From contig CAZHSI010000001.1 of assembly GCA_964535195.1 (NCBI GenBank), positions 216,664-280,663 on the forward strand: 64,000 bases of DNA, written 5' to 3'. Below the pieces are notes generated by a model. It saw only the letters and a program-made list of their open reading frames with translations. It had not been told where the DNA came from and ran no database searches. This document shows positions 37,794-46,906 of this stretch, in pieces. The stretch's first letter is position 1. The number at the start of each line of letters is the position of its first letter. The DNA comes from UBA9339 sp964535195 (GTDB taxonomy: Bacteria > Pseudomonadota > Gammaproteobacteria > UBA9339). Position numbers and translations under genes: made by a program.

Positions 37794-38648
37794 CTATGCT
37801 AAGTGACGAAACTTATAGCTTAAGATTTTATAGATCAACTTGGCTACGAGGTAGTCAGGTGCTTTATTAGTTACGTTTGGCGCCAGTTCAACTATATCCA
37901 TTCCTATTAGCTCTCGATTTTGACAAACGGCCTGAAGTAGGTTAGTAACTTGATACCAATCTAATCCTCCTGGCTCTGGGGTTCCCGTTGCTGGCATTAT
38001 TCCCGAATCAAATACATCAACATCGAGTGACAAATAAACTTTCTTGGTAAGTTTTTTTACAATCGCAGCAATTGATTTTTTATTATCATGCATATCCTTA
38101 GCCAAAAATAACTCGCCTGCTTTATAAGCACTTCTTTCCGTAAGGTCCATACTTCTAATACCGACCGAGACAATATTAGAAACCTTCGATCTTGCTCGAG
38201 CCATTACTGATGCATGACTAAATTTATTATTGTGATAACTATCGCGCATATCAGCATGGGCATCAAGATGCAAAACAGATATATCTTGAAAAAAATCACT
38301 GTGAGCAAAGATTGGGCCAATAGCTACCGAATGATCACCGCCGACTGATACTACAAATTTTTGATCATGCAAAAACTTCGTAATCTTTTGGTAAGCTTCA
38401 GTAATCATTTTTTGGGATGTTTTAGCTTTTATTGGGGAGTGGGTAAAAATCCCCTTTGTATAAACTTCAGTTTCGGTGTCTATATCATAAAGCTCTACTT
38501 GGGATGAGGCCGCAAGTATTGCTTGCGGCCCTTTTGCAGCTCCTTTTTGCCAAGAAACAGATTTGTCAAAGGGGATGGGTAAAACTACAATTCTGGCGTT
38601 CTTATATTGTGCGTACACTTTGGGTAAGTTACCAAAATTAATAGACAT
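37794..38648 (-). CDS. speB: Agmatinase / ureohydrolase family enzyme
   Basis: 284 residues, the normal size for the family. Agmatinase hydrolyses agmatine to putrescine and urea in the cytoplasm. Manganese ligands are visible in GGDHSVAIG, LHLDAHADMRDSY and LSLDVDVFDSGIMPATGTPE. Third gene of a minus-strand operon, 21 bp after the pyruvoyl arginine decarboxylase, which makes agmatine; this favours agmatinase over arginase or formiminoglutamase. Confidence 0.92.
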   Translation of the reverse strand: MSINFGNLPKVYAQYKNARIVVLPIPFDKSVSWQKGAAKGPQAILAASSQVELYDIDTETEVYTKGIFTHSPIKAKTSQKMITEAYQKITKFLHDQKFVVSVGGDHSVAIGPIFAHSDFFQDISVLHLDAHADMRDSYHNNKFSHASVMARARSKVSNIVSVGIRSMDLTERSAYKAGELFLAKDMHDNKKSIAAIVKKLTKKVYLSLDVDVFDSGIMPATGTPEPGGLDWYQVTNLLQAVCQNRELIGMDIVELAPNVTNKAPDYLVAKLIYKILSYKFRHLA

Positions 38649-38669
38649 ATTCTGTTCCCCCTATATATC

Positions 38670-39221
38670 CTACATGACAAATATTGCGGATGAAATGACT
38701 GTAGTCCATAAACCATGTTTATTGCCTTCGGCTGATTGGCAAATGCTGCGGCTAATAAATTTATGGTTACTTTCTTTATACTGCTTTCTTCGTTCATCCC
38801 AAGCTTTATTAGGGTCAAAAGTAATGCCAAGAGTGGTTGCTAACATAGTAGCAGCTAAATCTTCGGCATAATCTCCCGATACGGATGCAGTTTCACCAAA
38901 AGTATGATGCTCCGAAAGATAGCCGTAGTGAGAACAATCTTTGGGTACTGCTAGTCCAATTGCGGCAGAAACTAGACGATTAGGTTCACAAGTTTCATTT
39001 CTGGCCATTACACAAAAAACCACCTGTCCAGGTGATAGTAATTTTAGTCCTTGTTGCCTAGTAATAATTTTACATTTTGGTGGAAAAATACTTGAGACAT
39101 ATACTAAATTACATTTTTCAATGCCTGCAACCCTCAAAGCTGCCTCAAAAGAGGCTAGTTTGTCTTTGTGAACGCCAACACCTTTTACAAAAAACATTTT
39201 TTTTGGCACAAAAGTATTCAT
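38670..39221 (-). CDS. pdaD: Pyruvoyl-dependent arginine decarboxylase
   Basis: 183 residues. This family converts arginine to agmatine using a pyruvoyl group made by self-cleavage at a Ser-Ser bond. The cleavage site is seen as VYVSSIFPPK (S43-S44), and the conserved EHHTFGETA and AEDLAATMLATTLG blocks are present. It lies between the agmatinase and deoxyhypusine-synthase-like genes with gaps of 21 and 11 bp, so the three form one polyamine operon. Confidence 0.93.
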   Translation of the reverse strand: MNTFVPKKMFFVKGVGVHKDKLASFEAALRVAGIEKCNLVYVSSIFPPKCKIITRQQGLKLLSPGQVVFCVMARNETCEPNRLVSAAIGLAVPKDCSHYGYLSEHHTFGETASVSGDYAEDLAATMLATTLGITFDPNKAWDERRKQYKESNHKFISRSICQSAEGNKHGLWTTVISSAIFVM

Positions 39222-39232
39222 AGTTACCCCAT

Positions 39233-40255
39233 TTATTTTAAAAACGATAAGTTATAATTTTTTGCTTTTCTATTTTTTGCGGCTTTTTTATGGTAGGCAT
39301 AGCTTGCAATCAAGGGTAGGGCAATGGTGGCCTCAGAATAAACCATCTGCTCAAATTCTTCGCCGACCTTACCCCAGGAATGGGCTTCTTTTAGCGTCGA
39401 ACCAGATAAAGCACCGTCTCGTTCATCAGCCACAGTAATTTGGATCGCATATTTATGCATATTAACTTTGGCTCCAACGATTTCAGCTGCTACGGTAATA
39501 TCTTGCGCAAAATTTTTCGGCACGCCACCACCAATCATAAATAAGCCAGTGGTTTTAGCCGCGACTTTAATTTTGGTTAGTTCGAGAAAATCTTTAGCTG
39601 AGTCAAGCGTGACCATGTTGCTATTTTTTTGTTGCCACTGGTAATGAACTAAACCAAAGCCAGCGCTACAGTCAGAGAATGCGGGAACAAAAATAGGAAC
39701 ATTTTTGGTATATGCACGCTTTACTATTGAGTCGTTACCAAGTTTGTTTTCGGTAAGATATTTACCCATAGCGATAATAAATTCTCTAGAAGAGTAGGGG
39801 CGAGGTGATAATCCTTGGGCAATTTTAGCGATCGTCATGTCACACTTGCGTAAGTCATCCTCATCAATATAAGTATCATATATACGATCAATATGGTTTT
39901 TAAATAAAACATCATCTTGTACGGCGGGGGAGCCTTGATAATGTTTAAATCCTAAACCCTCAAAAAAATCTTGATCAACAATGTTTGCGCCAGTTGCAAC
40001 AATTGCGTCTACCATATTGTTATCTATTAAATCGAATACCACTTTTTTTAGTCCAGCACTAAATAGTGAACCAGCTAAACATAAGATAATCGAGCATTGA
40101 GGATCTTTTAGCATCGCCTCATAGATTTTGGCTGCACGCGCTAGATTTCGTGCTTGGAATGCCATGGCTTGATATTGTTCTATTATTGGCACCGCATTGA
40201 ATTTTTTAATATCTACATGTTTAACTTCAAACTTTAATAATTTTTTTTTCTTCAT
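39233..40255 (-). CDS. Deoxyhypusine-synthase-like protein (probable homospermidine synthase-type)
   Basis: 340 residues. NAD-binding and active-site blocks of the DHS family are present: LCLAGSLFSAGLKKVV, FVPAFSDCSAGFG, and LSGSTLKEAHSWGKVGEE with the catalytic Lys in SWGKV. Bacteria have no eIF5A, and bacterial members of this family are thought to make homospermidine or related polyamines from putrescine/spermidine donors. First gene of the operon with arginine decarboxylase and agmatinase, which fits a pathway arginine, agmatine, putrescine, longer polyamine. The exact product cannot be read from sequence. Confidence 0.88.
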   Translation of the reverse strand: MKKKKLLKFEVKHVDIKKFNAVPIIEQYQAMAFQARNLARAAKIYEAMLKDPQCSIILCLAGSLFSAGLKKVVFDLIDNNMVDAIVATGANIVDQDFFEGLGFKHYQGSPAVQDDVLFKNHIDRIYDTYIDEDDLRKCDMTIAKIAQGLSPRPYSSREFIIAMGKYLTENKLGNDSIVKRAYTKNVPIFVPAFSDCSAGFGLVHYQWQQKNSNMVTLDSAKDFLELTKIKVAAKTTGLFMIGGGVPKNFAQDITVAAEIVGAKVNMHKYAIQITVADERDGALSGSTLKEAHSWGKVGEEFEQMVYSEATIALPLIASYAYHKKAAKNRKAKNYNLSFLK

Positions 40256-40749
40256 AATAATTCTCTATGGTTTACGGATTTTGGCTACTAGTAATTCAAC
40301 GGTTAAATAGCTAGATTTATAGAAACGGAACACTTCTAAATTAAATCAGATCAGTTTATGTTCTATTGATATTAAAAAATTTGTATCATGGTGGGGTAAT
40401 AAAGGTGACGGCGGCAAAAAAAGAAATAACAACAGTAGCCATGGAATGTAAGATTTTTTTCATATTGATTCCTCCTAAAACAACAAGCGATGCATGGGAA
40501 AAGATTTTTTCTAGCATCGTCAAAAAACAGTGCAACTATACAGACAAACTTATTAGAAGTAAAGAAAATGGGCGGAGAGATTGCGGGTCGCCACAGATCA
40601 AATGCTACAATATATCTCATACCATCATTTGGATAAGCCTGGGGTGCATGCTCCAGGCGAAGTCAAAAAAATCAAATGTAACTAGCACCCCTAATTACCT
40701 TGAGGCTTATGAAAAGGTGACCAAAATTAATAACATTGAAAAAAAAAGA
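40256..40749. other. Intergenic region, no supported gene
   Basis: 494 bp between two minus-strand genes. A plus-strand frame of 134 codons (TTG 40366 to 40770) overlaps the 3' end of lpxB, has no ribosome site and no recognisable motif. A GCCTGG/CCAGGC hairpin lies at about 40639-40660. Upstream signals for the polyamine operon should lie near 40256-40350, but no clear promoter stands out. Confidence 0.5.
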
Positions 40750-41895
40750 TTATGCGGTAATCATTTTTAGAACCAAAGAGGCGATATCTTCCTGATTTTT
40801 GGCTTCGCATAATTTTCTTACTTCCTTAAGGTTTTTTACCATCTCATTACGGTAAATATTGTCATTTAAGATTCTTTCTATTTCTTGTGAAATCTTTTCT
40901 GGCGTAGCATCATCTTGTAACAACTCTTGAGCAATTTTTTTGTTAGCTAAAATATTACATAAGCCAACATATGGTATTTTAATTAACCGTTTAGCACATT
41001 CGGCTTCAAGCCAAGAGATTTTATAGATAATCACCAGGGGTGTTCCCATAAGTGCTATTTCTAAAGTTGTGGTGCCAGAAGCAGCAATAATGGCATCACA
41101 AGCTTGCATAACGTCGTAACTTTTTCCAGCCACCACTTGAATCTCAACTGAACTTGATTGTAAGTATGGTTTAAGCGTTTCTTCCGACACGGACGAAGCT
41201 TGCGCTAATAAAAACTGTAAATCAGGGTTATTATCTTTCAAGATTTTTACAGTTTTTAATATTATGGGTAGCAAGCGTTTGATCTCACTGAGGCGACTGC
41301 CAGGGAAAAGACCAATAGTTCTACAGTTAAGGTCTAATTTGAATATTTTTTTGGCTTCTGCTATAGATAATTTTGGCGCAACCATCTTTAGCAGGGGATT
41401 GCCTACAAATCTTACGGGAACTTGCCGTTTTTGGTAAAAATCCACCTCAAATGGAAAAATTACCGCCATCATATCGACACATTCTTTAATTTTATTGACA
41501 CGACCTTGGTTCCAGGCCCAAACTTTGGGGCTAATAAAATATAAGACCTTAATGTTAGATTTTTTAGCTATATCTGCTAGACGTAGATTAAATCCTGGGT
41601 AGTCAACCAAGATCAGTAAGTCTGGTTTATCGTGATAGATGGCATGTTTCATTCGATGAAAAGCTTGCCATATTTTGACAGATTTTGTAATAATCTCTAA
41701 CCCACCGATAATGCTAAGTTCTTTAGCATTAACGAGGATATCGACCCCAGCCTTTTGCATTAAATCAGCGCCCATGCCAAAAAACTTTATGTTGGGTGCT
41801 AGTTTTGTTACTGCTGCGACTAAGTTGGCAGCATGCATATCTCCTGATAATTCGCCAGCGGATATGAGAATATTTTTAGTCAAATCAGGCATCAA
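40750..41895 (-). CDS. lpxB: Lipid-A-disaccharide synthase
   Basis: 381 residues, the standard length. LpxB joins UDP-2,3-diacylglucosamine and lipid X to make the lipid A disaccharide at the inner membrane. Signatures: ILISAGELSGDMHAANLV, FFGMGADLMQKAGVD, LILVDYPGFNLRLA, YFISPKVWAWNQGR, GLFPGSRLSEIKRLLP and the conserved ASGTTTLEIAL block. The start is Met1 or Met2 of MMPDL. The usual lpxD-fabZ-lpxA neighbours are not here. Presence of lpxB shows a lipid A outer membrane. Confidence 0.96.
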   Translation of the reverse strand: MMPDLTKNILISAGELSGDMHAANLVAAVTKLAPNIKFFGMGADLMQKAGVDILVNAKELSIIGGLEIITKSVKIWQAFHRMKHAIYHDKPDLLILVDYPGFNLRLADIAKKSNIKVLYFISPKVWAWNQGRVNKIKECVDMMAVIFPFEVDFYQKRQVPVRFVGNPLLKMVAPKLSIAEAKKIFKLDLNCRTIGLFPGSRLSEIKRLLPIILKTVKILKDNNPDLQFLLAQASSVSEETLKPYLQSSSVEIQVVAGKSYDVMQACDAIIAASGTTTLEIALMGTPLVIIYKISWLEAECAKRLIKIPYVGLCNILANKKIAQELLQDDATPEKISQEIERILNDNIYRNEMVKNLKEVRKLCEAKNQEDIASLVLKMITA

Positions 41896-41971
41896 AATAA
41901 AGTAGCATTTTTTATAGAAAGTGGCAAAAATTTTTGCTAGTATTTTATCCGTTTGAATTTTAAACAGGTAG

Positions 41972-41999
41972 GGGTCTTTCTTGTAAAGATCCCGTTTTT
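41972..41999 (+). terminator. Hairpin plus T-run upstream of a small secreted gene
   Basis: GGGTCTTT and AAAGATCC (one G-T pair) enclose a short loop and are followed by CGTTTTT. It lies 33 bp before the ATG of the 42032 gene and oriented with it, so it could act as a leader attenuator rather than end an upstream gene, because the upstream gene (lpxB) is divergent. Confidence 0.45.
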
Positions 42000-42031
42000 A
42001 AAGTAATGAAAGTTTATATTTCGGAGGATGT

Positions 42032-42307
42032 ATGTTTAATTTACGTCATTTAGTATTAGTTGGATCAGTATTAGGTATAGCTTTGTCAGGAAATGTTTTT
42101 GCTGAAGAAGCAACAACTCAAGCTGTTAAACCAGCGGTTGAAGTTACAGCCGAGACACCTGATGCAGGTAAAATGGTAAATAAGAAGGTAGAATGTAAGA
42201 AAGACAAGAAGATTAAGAAGCAAATTGAAAAGTCCAATAAAGGTGCAAACGATGCAAAGAATGTTACAGCTCAAGAAGAAGCGCCTGTAACAGTTGAACA
42301 AAAATAG
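42032..42307 (+). CDS. Small Lys-rich secreted protein
   Basis: 91 residues, ribosome site CGGAGGA. Signal peptide MFNLRHLVLVGSVLGIALSG to VFA, then EEATTQ. The mature part is short and polar: an acidic/Thr-Val stretch, a Lys-rich middle (ECKKDKKIKKQIEKSNK) and a Glu/Val tail. No family recognised. Unit of its own, closed by a hairpin terminator downstream. Confidence 0.7.
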   Translation: MFNLRHLVLVGSVLGIALSGNVFAEEATTQAVKPAVEVTAETPDAGKMVNKKVECKKDKKIKKQIEKSNKGANDAKNVTAQEEAPVTVEQK

Positions 42308-42322
42308 TTATTATAGTTTGTT

Positions 42323-42370
42323 ATTCAGGCAACAGAGCCAATGTTTTGCTGGTAATGTTGCCTGAATTTT
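42323..42370 (+). terminator. Rho-independent terminator
   Basis: Perfect 11-bp arms ATTCAGGCAAC (42323-42333) and GTTGCCTGAAT (42357-42367), followed by TTT. It sits 16 bp after the stop of the small secreted gene. Confidence 0.7.
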
Positions 42371-42475
42371 ATCCCGTGTTTTTTCCTGTATAGTAATAAC
42401 AAATTCTCCTGTTATTCTTGTTCTTGTTTTGTGCTATCTGAGTTTTTTTATTATCAATTTTAAATAGGAGAAAGT

Positions 42476-42835
42476 ATGTTATATAAATTACGAAATATGG
42501 TTATTGGGGGTAGTGTTCTATTTTTAATAGCAAACATCAGTGCTACATCTGTTTCAGCTGCACAGTTACAAAGCTCCGCGCCAAAAACCTCTGTTGCCAC
42601 AGAGAGTTTGGCAATAAGCGAGTCATCTAAACCACTTGCTTCTATAAACATTAATTCAGCTGATGTTGCTACCTTACAGAAAATAAAAAGTATGAGCAAA
42701 AGGAAGGCACAGGCTATTGTGGAATATCGTGATAAAAACGGCCCCTTTAAATCACTTGAAGATTTATTAAAAGTTAACTGCCGTGGTATTCATAAAAAAT
42801 GGTTGGATAAAGTCAGTAAGTTTTTAACTGTGTAG
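42476..42835 (+). CDS. ComEA-like helix-hairpin-helix secreted protein
   Basis: 119 residues with ribosome site TAGGAGAAAG and a signal peptide (MLYKLRNMVIGGSVLFLIAN to VSA). The C-terminal half is a ComEA-type double helix-hairpin-helix: SININSADVATLQKIKSMSK, AQAIVEYRDKNGPFKSLEDL. Such proteins bind DNA in the periplasm during uptake. The loop residues before the final helix (NCRGIHKKWLDKV) deviate slightly from the usual V-GIG pattern. The 140 bp downstream holds several inverted repeats, such as GCGCC/GGCGC, but no gene. Confidence 0.85.
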   Translation: MLYKLRNMVIGGSVLFLIANISATSVSAAQLQSSAPKTSVATESLAISESSKPLASININSADVATLQKIKSMSKRKAQAIVEYRDKNGPFKSLEDLLKVNCRGIHKKWLDKVSKFLTV

Positions 42836-42974
42836 TAATTTAAATTTACTCTACGCGTGACAGTCTAAGTTTGGTTTCACGGTATATCAAGCGCCGGGCC
42901 AAGGTTTGGCGCTTAGTCTATGGCGTAAGTGGCTGGTTTGCGGCAACCGCTACTTGCGTTATAGGTGCTTATTT

Positions 42975-44339
42975 TCAATTAGTAGTATTGGTATTAGCCG
43001 ACTTTTGCAAGGCGGCTGCAGCCTTTGTCTTTTTACCAACTGTTATAATCAACATACTATTTAAATCAATATGTCGTTGGAAAGCATCTTTAATATCTTT
43101 TAAGGTTACAGCGTTAATTTTGTCAATATAGGTATCAAAATAGTCTAATGGGAGATTATAAAAACCGATCTCTTGTAGGGCACTTAACGTTGCCCGGTTA
43201 TTTGATAGTCGCATAGGAAGTTTACCAGTTAAATTCTTTTTGGCAGCAAGTAATTGTTCTTTAGTTGGTCCGTTTTCTAAGAAGCTTTTTAATACTTTTC
43301 TGGTTGTTTGTAAGGCAAGGTCAGCTTTTTCATTGCTAGAAGAGAAGCTTATTATAAACGGTCCTTGGTCTAAGAGAGGAGAAAAATAGCTCGTTATACC
43401 GTACACTAATCCTAATTTTTCACGTATCTCCATAAAAAGATCAGATATAAAAGGGCTCCCTAATATATGGTTTCCTACTTGTAAAGGAAGGTAGTCTGGG
43501 TCATTACGGGCGATGCCAAGTTGGCCTATAATTAAATTTGTTTGTGTTGATGGAAATTCATAATGTTTGACCACAGACTTTGGTTTTTGGGGCAGAGTTT
43601 GTCTTGGTAAGATTTTTTCACCAAGAGGTAGCTTAACTGTAAGCTTTTCAGCAATCTCTTCGGCCTCTTTTCGCGTAATGTCGCCAACCATAATTATTAA
43701 AGCATTACGAGCGGTATAATATCTATGATAAAAATCTTGCAGGTGTTTGCGATTGATAGTGGAGATTGTTTCGGTGATGCCAGTAGTTGGGTGACTATAA
43801 GGAAAATCTTGGTAAAGTTCTTGATAGAACCTATCGTTAGCAACACTATCGGGATATTGTTTTTTTTGTTCGATAGTAGTTAATATTTGTTTTTTTATCT
43901 GGTTAACTGCCTTTTCTGGAAAGGATGGTTCGTTCAGTACTGTATTAAATATTTGTATAGCTCGATTTAAGGTTTTCGGTGAACTCAGGCACCTCAAACC
44001 GATCTCGTTCCTATCGAAACTAGCAGAAGCATAAAATACACTTCCAAGTTGATCAAAACGATCGGCGATTTGGTCTGCAGTTAAATTTTTGGTGCCGGCA
44101 TTTATCGTGGCACTAGTGAAGTTCGCCAAACCATAGTTTTTACCATCAGCAGCCGAGCCGGCGTAAAAAACAACATTGATATCAAAAATAGGTAACTCAT
44201 GTGCTTCTGTGAATAGAACTTTACTACCATGGCTAGTATGCCAGGTTTGAATCGTTATCGTGGGTTTGGCATAAGTAGTAAGCGATCCTATTAATAAAAA
44301 TGAAGCTAAGTACAATTTTGGATGGTTTATCGTAAACAT
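42975..44339 (-). CDS. M16-family peptidase homologue, non-catalytic subunit
   Basis: 454 residues with a signal peptide ending TYA. It has the M16 fold signatures (HELPIFDINVVFYAGSAADG, YRYYTARNALIIMVGD-like block, GSPFISDLFMEIREKLGLVY) but lacks the HxxEH zinc motif, reading NYGLANFTSA where the active enzyme has HALEH. Non-catalytic partners of this type pair with an active subunit, which is the gene just upstream in the operon (4-bp gap). Confidence 0.88.
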   Translation of the reverse strand: MFTINHPKLYLASFLLIGSLTTYAKPTITIQTWHTSHGSKVLFTEAHELPIFDINVVFYAGSAADGKNYGLANFTSATINAGTKNLTADQIADRFDQLGSVFYASASFDRNEIGLRCLSSPKTLNRAIQIFNTVLNEPSFPEKAVNQIKKQILTTIEQKKQYPDSVANDRFYQELYQDFPYSHPTTGITETISTINRKHLQDFYHRYYTARNALIIMVGDITRKEAEEIAEKLTVKLPLGEKILPRQTLPQKPKSVVKHYEFPSTQTNLIIGQLGIARNDPDYLPLQVGNHILGSPFISDLFMEIREKLGLVYGITSYFSPLLDQGPFIISFSSSNEKADLALQTTRKVLKSFLENGPTKEQLLAAKKNLTGKLPMRLSNNRATLSALQEIGFYNLPLDYFDTYIDKINAVTLKDIKDAFQRHIDLNSMLIITVGKKTKAAAALQKSANTNTTN

Positions 44340-44343
44340 AGTT

Positions 44344-45690
44344 TTACTTTTTCTTATTAGAGATTGGTTGGGGGTGTAGCTCTGCTACAGTTAAGTTATC
44401 TGCTATAAAAAATTCTTTGGCTACTTCTTGAATTTGTTTAGGTATAATGGCGGTAATATTTGCGGCGTATTGTTCTGCAAGCTGCCATGGTAAACCTATG
44501 GCTTCAAGCATACCAAGCTCCTCGGCTTGAGCTGCAATAAAGTCTTTTTTGTAGGTTTCATGAGATATAATCTGGTTTTTTATTTGTTGTAATTCTTTTT
44601 CGCTTACAAGAGTTGTTTGTAATTTTTTTACCTCAGTCAAGATTGCCGTCTCTAGATCTTTAGTCGTATGTTTTGCCGTTGGGATAACGGAAAATACAAA
44701 TATGCTATCAAGACGATTATATAAACCATAATAAGCGTCAGCTGAAGCAGCGATCTGTTTTTTGCGGATAAGCTCTTTTGGTAGGCGAGAGCTATCACCT
44801 GCACTTAAGATAGCACTTATAACCTCAAGGGCATAAGCTTTCCATTTTTGATCTACGGTTTTTAAACTTGGAACATTATAGCCCATCATAATTAATGGTA
44901 CTTCTGCTGGTACTTTTACGACCAAATTACGTTTACCAAGAGTCGTTACTTCTTTTTGTAGTTTAATTTCTACTAGTTTGGCAGGTGGTAGCTTACCGAA
45001 ATATTGTTTAGCCATTTGTAAGACTTTTTCAGGTTGTACATCGCCAACCACCACTAAAATAGCGTTATTTGGCGCGTACCAATTTTGGTACCAGTGTTTA
45101 AGGTCAGTTACAGTTAAATTTTTAATATCATGCATCCAACCTATAACTGGGGTACGGTAAGGGTTAGAAACAAATGCGGCTGCCATAAAGCGCTCTTGAG
45201 TTTGTCCCTCTGGTGAGTCTTCAGTACGCATCTTTCGTTCTTCCATTACTATTTGCATTTCCTCTGTAAATCCCTTGCTATCGAGTAACAAATTTCTCAT
45301 CCGATCTGCCTCTATATCGAAGATGATATGAAGCTTATTACTCGGAAGTAACTCATGATAACAGGTGAAATCTTGGCTGGTGAAGGCGTTATGAACGCCA
45401 CCATTTTCAATAATAATTTTATCTAACGCCATGTGCTCATATTTTTTAGTGCCACGAAACATCATATGTTCTAAAGCGTGAGAAATACCGGTGGTACCAG
45501 TCGGTTCATAACTCGAGCCAACCTTATAGCACAACTGAGCTATAGCAATCGGTGCGCGGTGATCTTCTTTAATTAAAATTTTAAGCCCATTAGGTAAAGA
45601 ATACTCAAATACTGGCTGGGTTTTGGCGCTCACAATAAAAGAACAAGCTGTAAGCAAAATAAAGGCTAGTGTGCGTATCATGATGGGCAT
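44344..45690 (-). CDS. M16-family zinc metallopeptidase (active subunit)
   Basis: 448 residues (start at 45690 or at the Met three codons in). Signal peptide ends VSA. The inverted zinc motif HALEH lies at residues 71-75, followed by MMFRGTKKYEHMALDKIIIE and a distal Glu region (EERKMRTEDSPEGQTQE). The family cleaves peptides in the periplasm. Its partner without zinc motif follows after 4 bp; adenosine deaminase precedes by 8 bp. Confidence 0.92.
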   Translation of the reverse strand: MPIMIRTLAFILLTACSFIVSAKTQPVFEYSLPNGLKILIKEDHRAPIAIAQLCYKVGSSYEPTGTTGISHALEHMMFRGTKKYEHMALDKIIIENGGVHNAFTSQDFTCYHELLPSNKLHIIFDIEADRMRNLLLDSKGFTEEMQIVMEERKMRTEDSPEGQTQERFMAAAFVSNPYRTPVIGWMHDIKNLTVTDLKHWYQNWYAPNNAILVVVGDVQPEKVLQMAKQYFGKLPPAKLVEIKLQKEVTTLGKRNLVVKVPAEVPLIMMGYNVPSLKTVDQKWKAYALEVISAILSAGDSSRLPKELIRKKQIAASADAYYGLYNRLDSIFVFSVIPTAKHTTKDLETAILTEVKKLQTTLVSEKELQQIKNQIISHETYKKDFIAAQAEELGMLEAIGLPWQLAEQYAANITAIIPKQIQEVAKEFFIADNLTVAELHPQPISNKKK

Positions 45691-45698
45691 GCTAATAT

Positions 45699-46904
45699 TT
45701 ATTCTCCCGATATCATATCAAAATAAACCATGATCTGTTTTATATAATTCAATTTCTCAGTATAACTATCAAGGTAAAAGCTTTTTTTAAAGCCGTTAAT
45801 TACAATATTTTTTATAGAATTTTTATCTAAATCAAATAGTTCTATCGCAAACATAAGCTCTTTGGTGAGATTGGTTTTGCTGATAGTTCTATTGTCAGTA
45901 CAAATAATGGTACTTAACTGATGTTTAAGCATGTTAGCAAAAGGGTGGTGTTTGATGTCTTTAAGGGTTGGTATTGTCTGCAAGTTACTAGTTAAGCACA
46001 CCTCAAAGGTTATACGACGGTTAGCTATATACTCTATTAGTTTTTCTATGTATTTGCCACGATCTCTTATTGTTGGGTCACCAATCTTATCTTGAGAAAA
46101 CAGATAGAAGCCATGGCCAATTCTTTCTGCGTGAAGCATGGTTACTGCTTGCCAGATGTTTTCAGGGCCAGCAGCCTCACCAGCGTGGGCAGTTAAATGC
46201 ATCAAATTTTTTTGAGCAAGATCATAAGCTTTTTGATGATAAATCGGTGGGTTTCCTGCTTCAGCGCCGGCTATATCAAGGGCAACGATTGGAAGATTAT
46301 ATTGGTCTCTAACTCTAATGCTTTCTTTGGCTAATTCGTATGAGGCGCTTGCGGTAATTTCACTGAAATTGCATCCTGGTTTTGTGGTAAGAAATTTATC
46401 TAAACATGGCGACAATCCTTTTGCAAAATAACGCATGGCGCAAACTATGATTCCATAGTTAAATGCCGGTATTTTTTTAGCCTTAACCTCCGGTTGGTTG
46501 TTATATTCTAACTTGGCCTTAGATAAGCCGCGGTCAACACTTAATAGCACTTCATCGATATTTTGCTTGTCATTGATATGAAGTTGTGGGGCAAACCTGA
46601 CCTCAACATAGCAAACTCCTTCGTTGATATTATCAATAGCAAACTCATAGGCGATTCTTTCTAAATTTTCTGGGGTTTGCATGATTGGCAATACCAAACC
46701 AAATCCTTGTAAATATTCCTCCAGGTTTTTATAGCTATCTTTAAACACTAGTTCATTCAAGCCCTCAAAAGTAAAAGAAGGCAGTGGTAGTTGCTGTTTT
46801 TTACTTAATTCAATTAAGGTGTCGATACGTACCGAACCATCAAGATGAACATGGAGATCACTTTTGGGAAGTTTGGTTACAAAATCTAATAATTTATTTG
46901 ACAT
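45699..46904 (-). CDS. add: Adenosine deaminase
   Basis: 401 residues. Converts adenosine to inosine in purine salvage. Metal and catalytic motifs: KSDLHVHLDGSVR, LTAHAGEAAGPENIWQA, AERIGHG, CLTSNLQT and CTDNRTIS. Somewhat longer than the E. coli enzyme (about 330), with extra residues around 150-200. Starts 2 bp after the pepN stop, so the two are cotranscribed. Confidence 0.9.
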   Translation of the reverse strand: MSNKLLDFVTKLPKSDLHVHLDGSVRIDTLIELSKKQQLPLPSFTFEGLNELVFKDSYKNLEEYLQGFGLVLPIMQTPENLERIAYEFAIDNINEGVCYVEVRFAPQLHINDKQNIDEVLLSVDRGLSKAKLEYNNQPEVKAKKIPAFNYGIIVCAMRYFAKGLSPCLDKFLTTKPGCNFSEITASASYELAKESIRVRDQYNLPIVALDIAGAEAGNPPIYHQKAYDLAQKNLMHLTAHAGEAAGPENIWQAVTMLHAERIGHGFYLFSQDKIGDPTIRDRGKYIEKLIEYIANRRITFEVCLTSNLQTIPTLKDIKHHPFANMLKHQLSTIICTDNRTISKTNLTKELMFAIELFDLDKNSIKNIVINGFKKSFYLDSYTEKLNYIKQIMVYFDMISGE

Positions 46905-46906
46905 AG

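Noticed and set aside
40366..40770. Plus-strand open frame of 134 codons
   Set aside because: TTG start without ribosome site, overlaps the end of lpxB, no domain.
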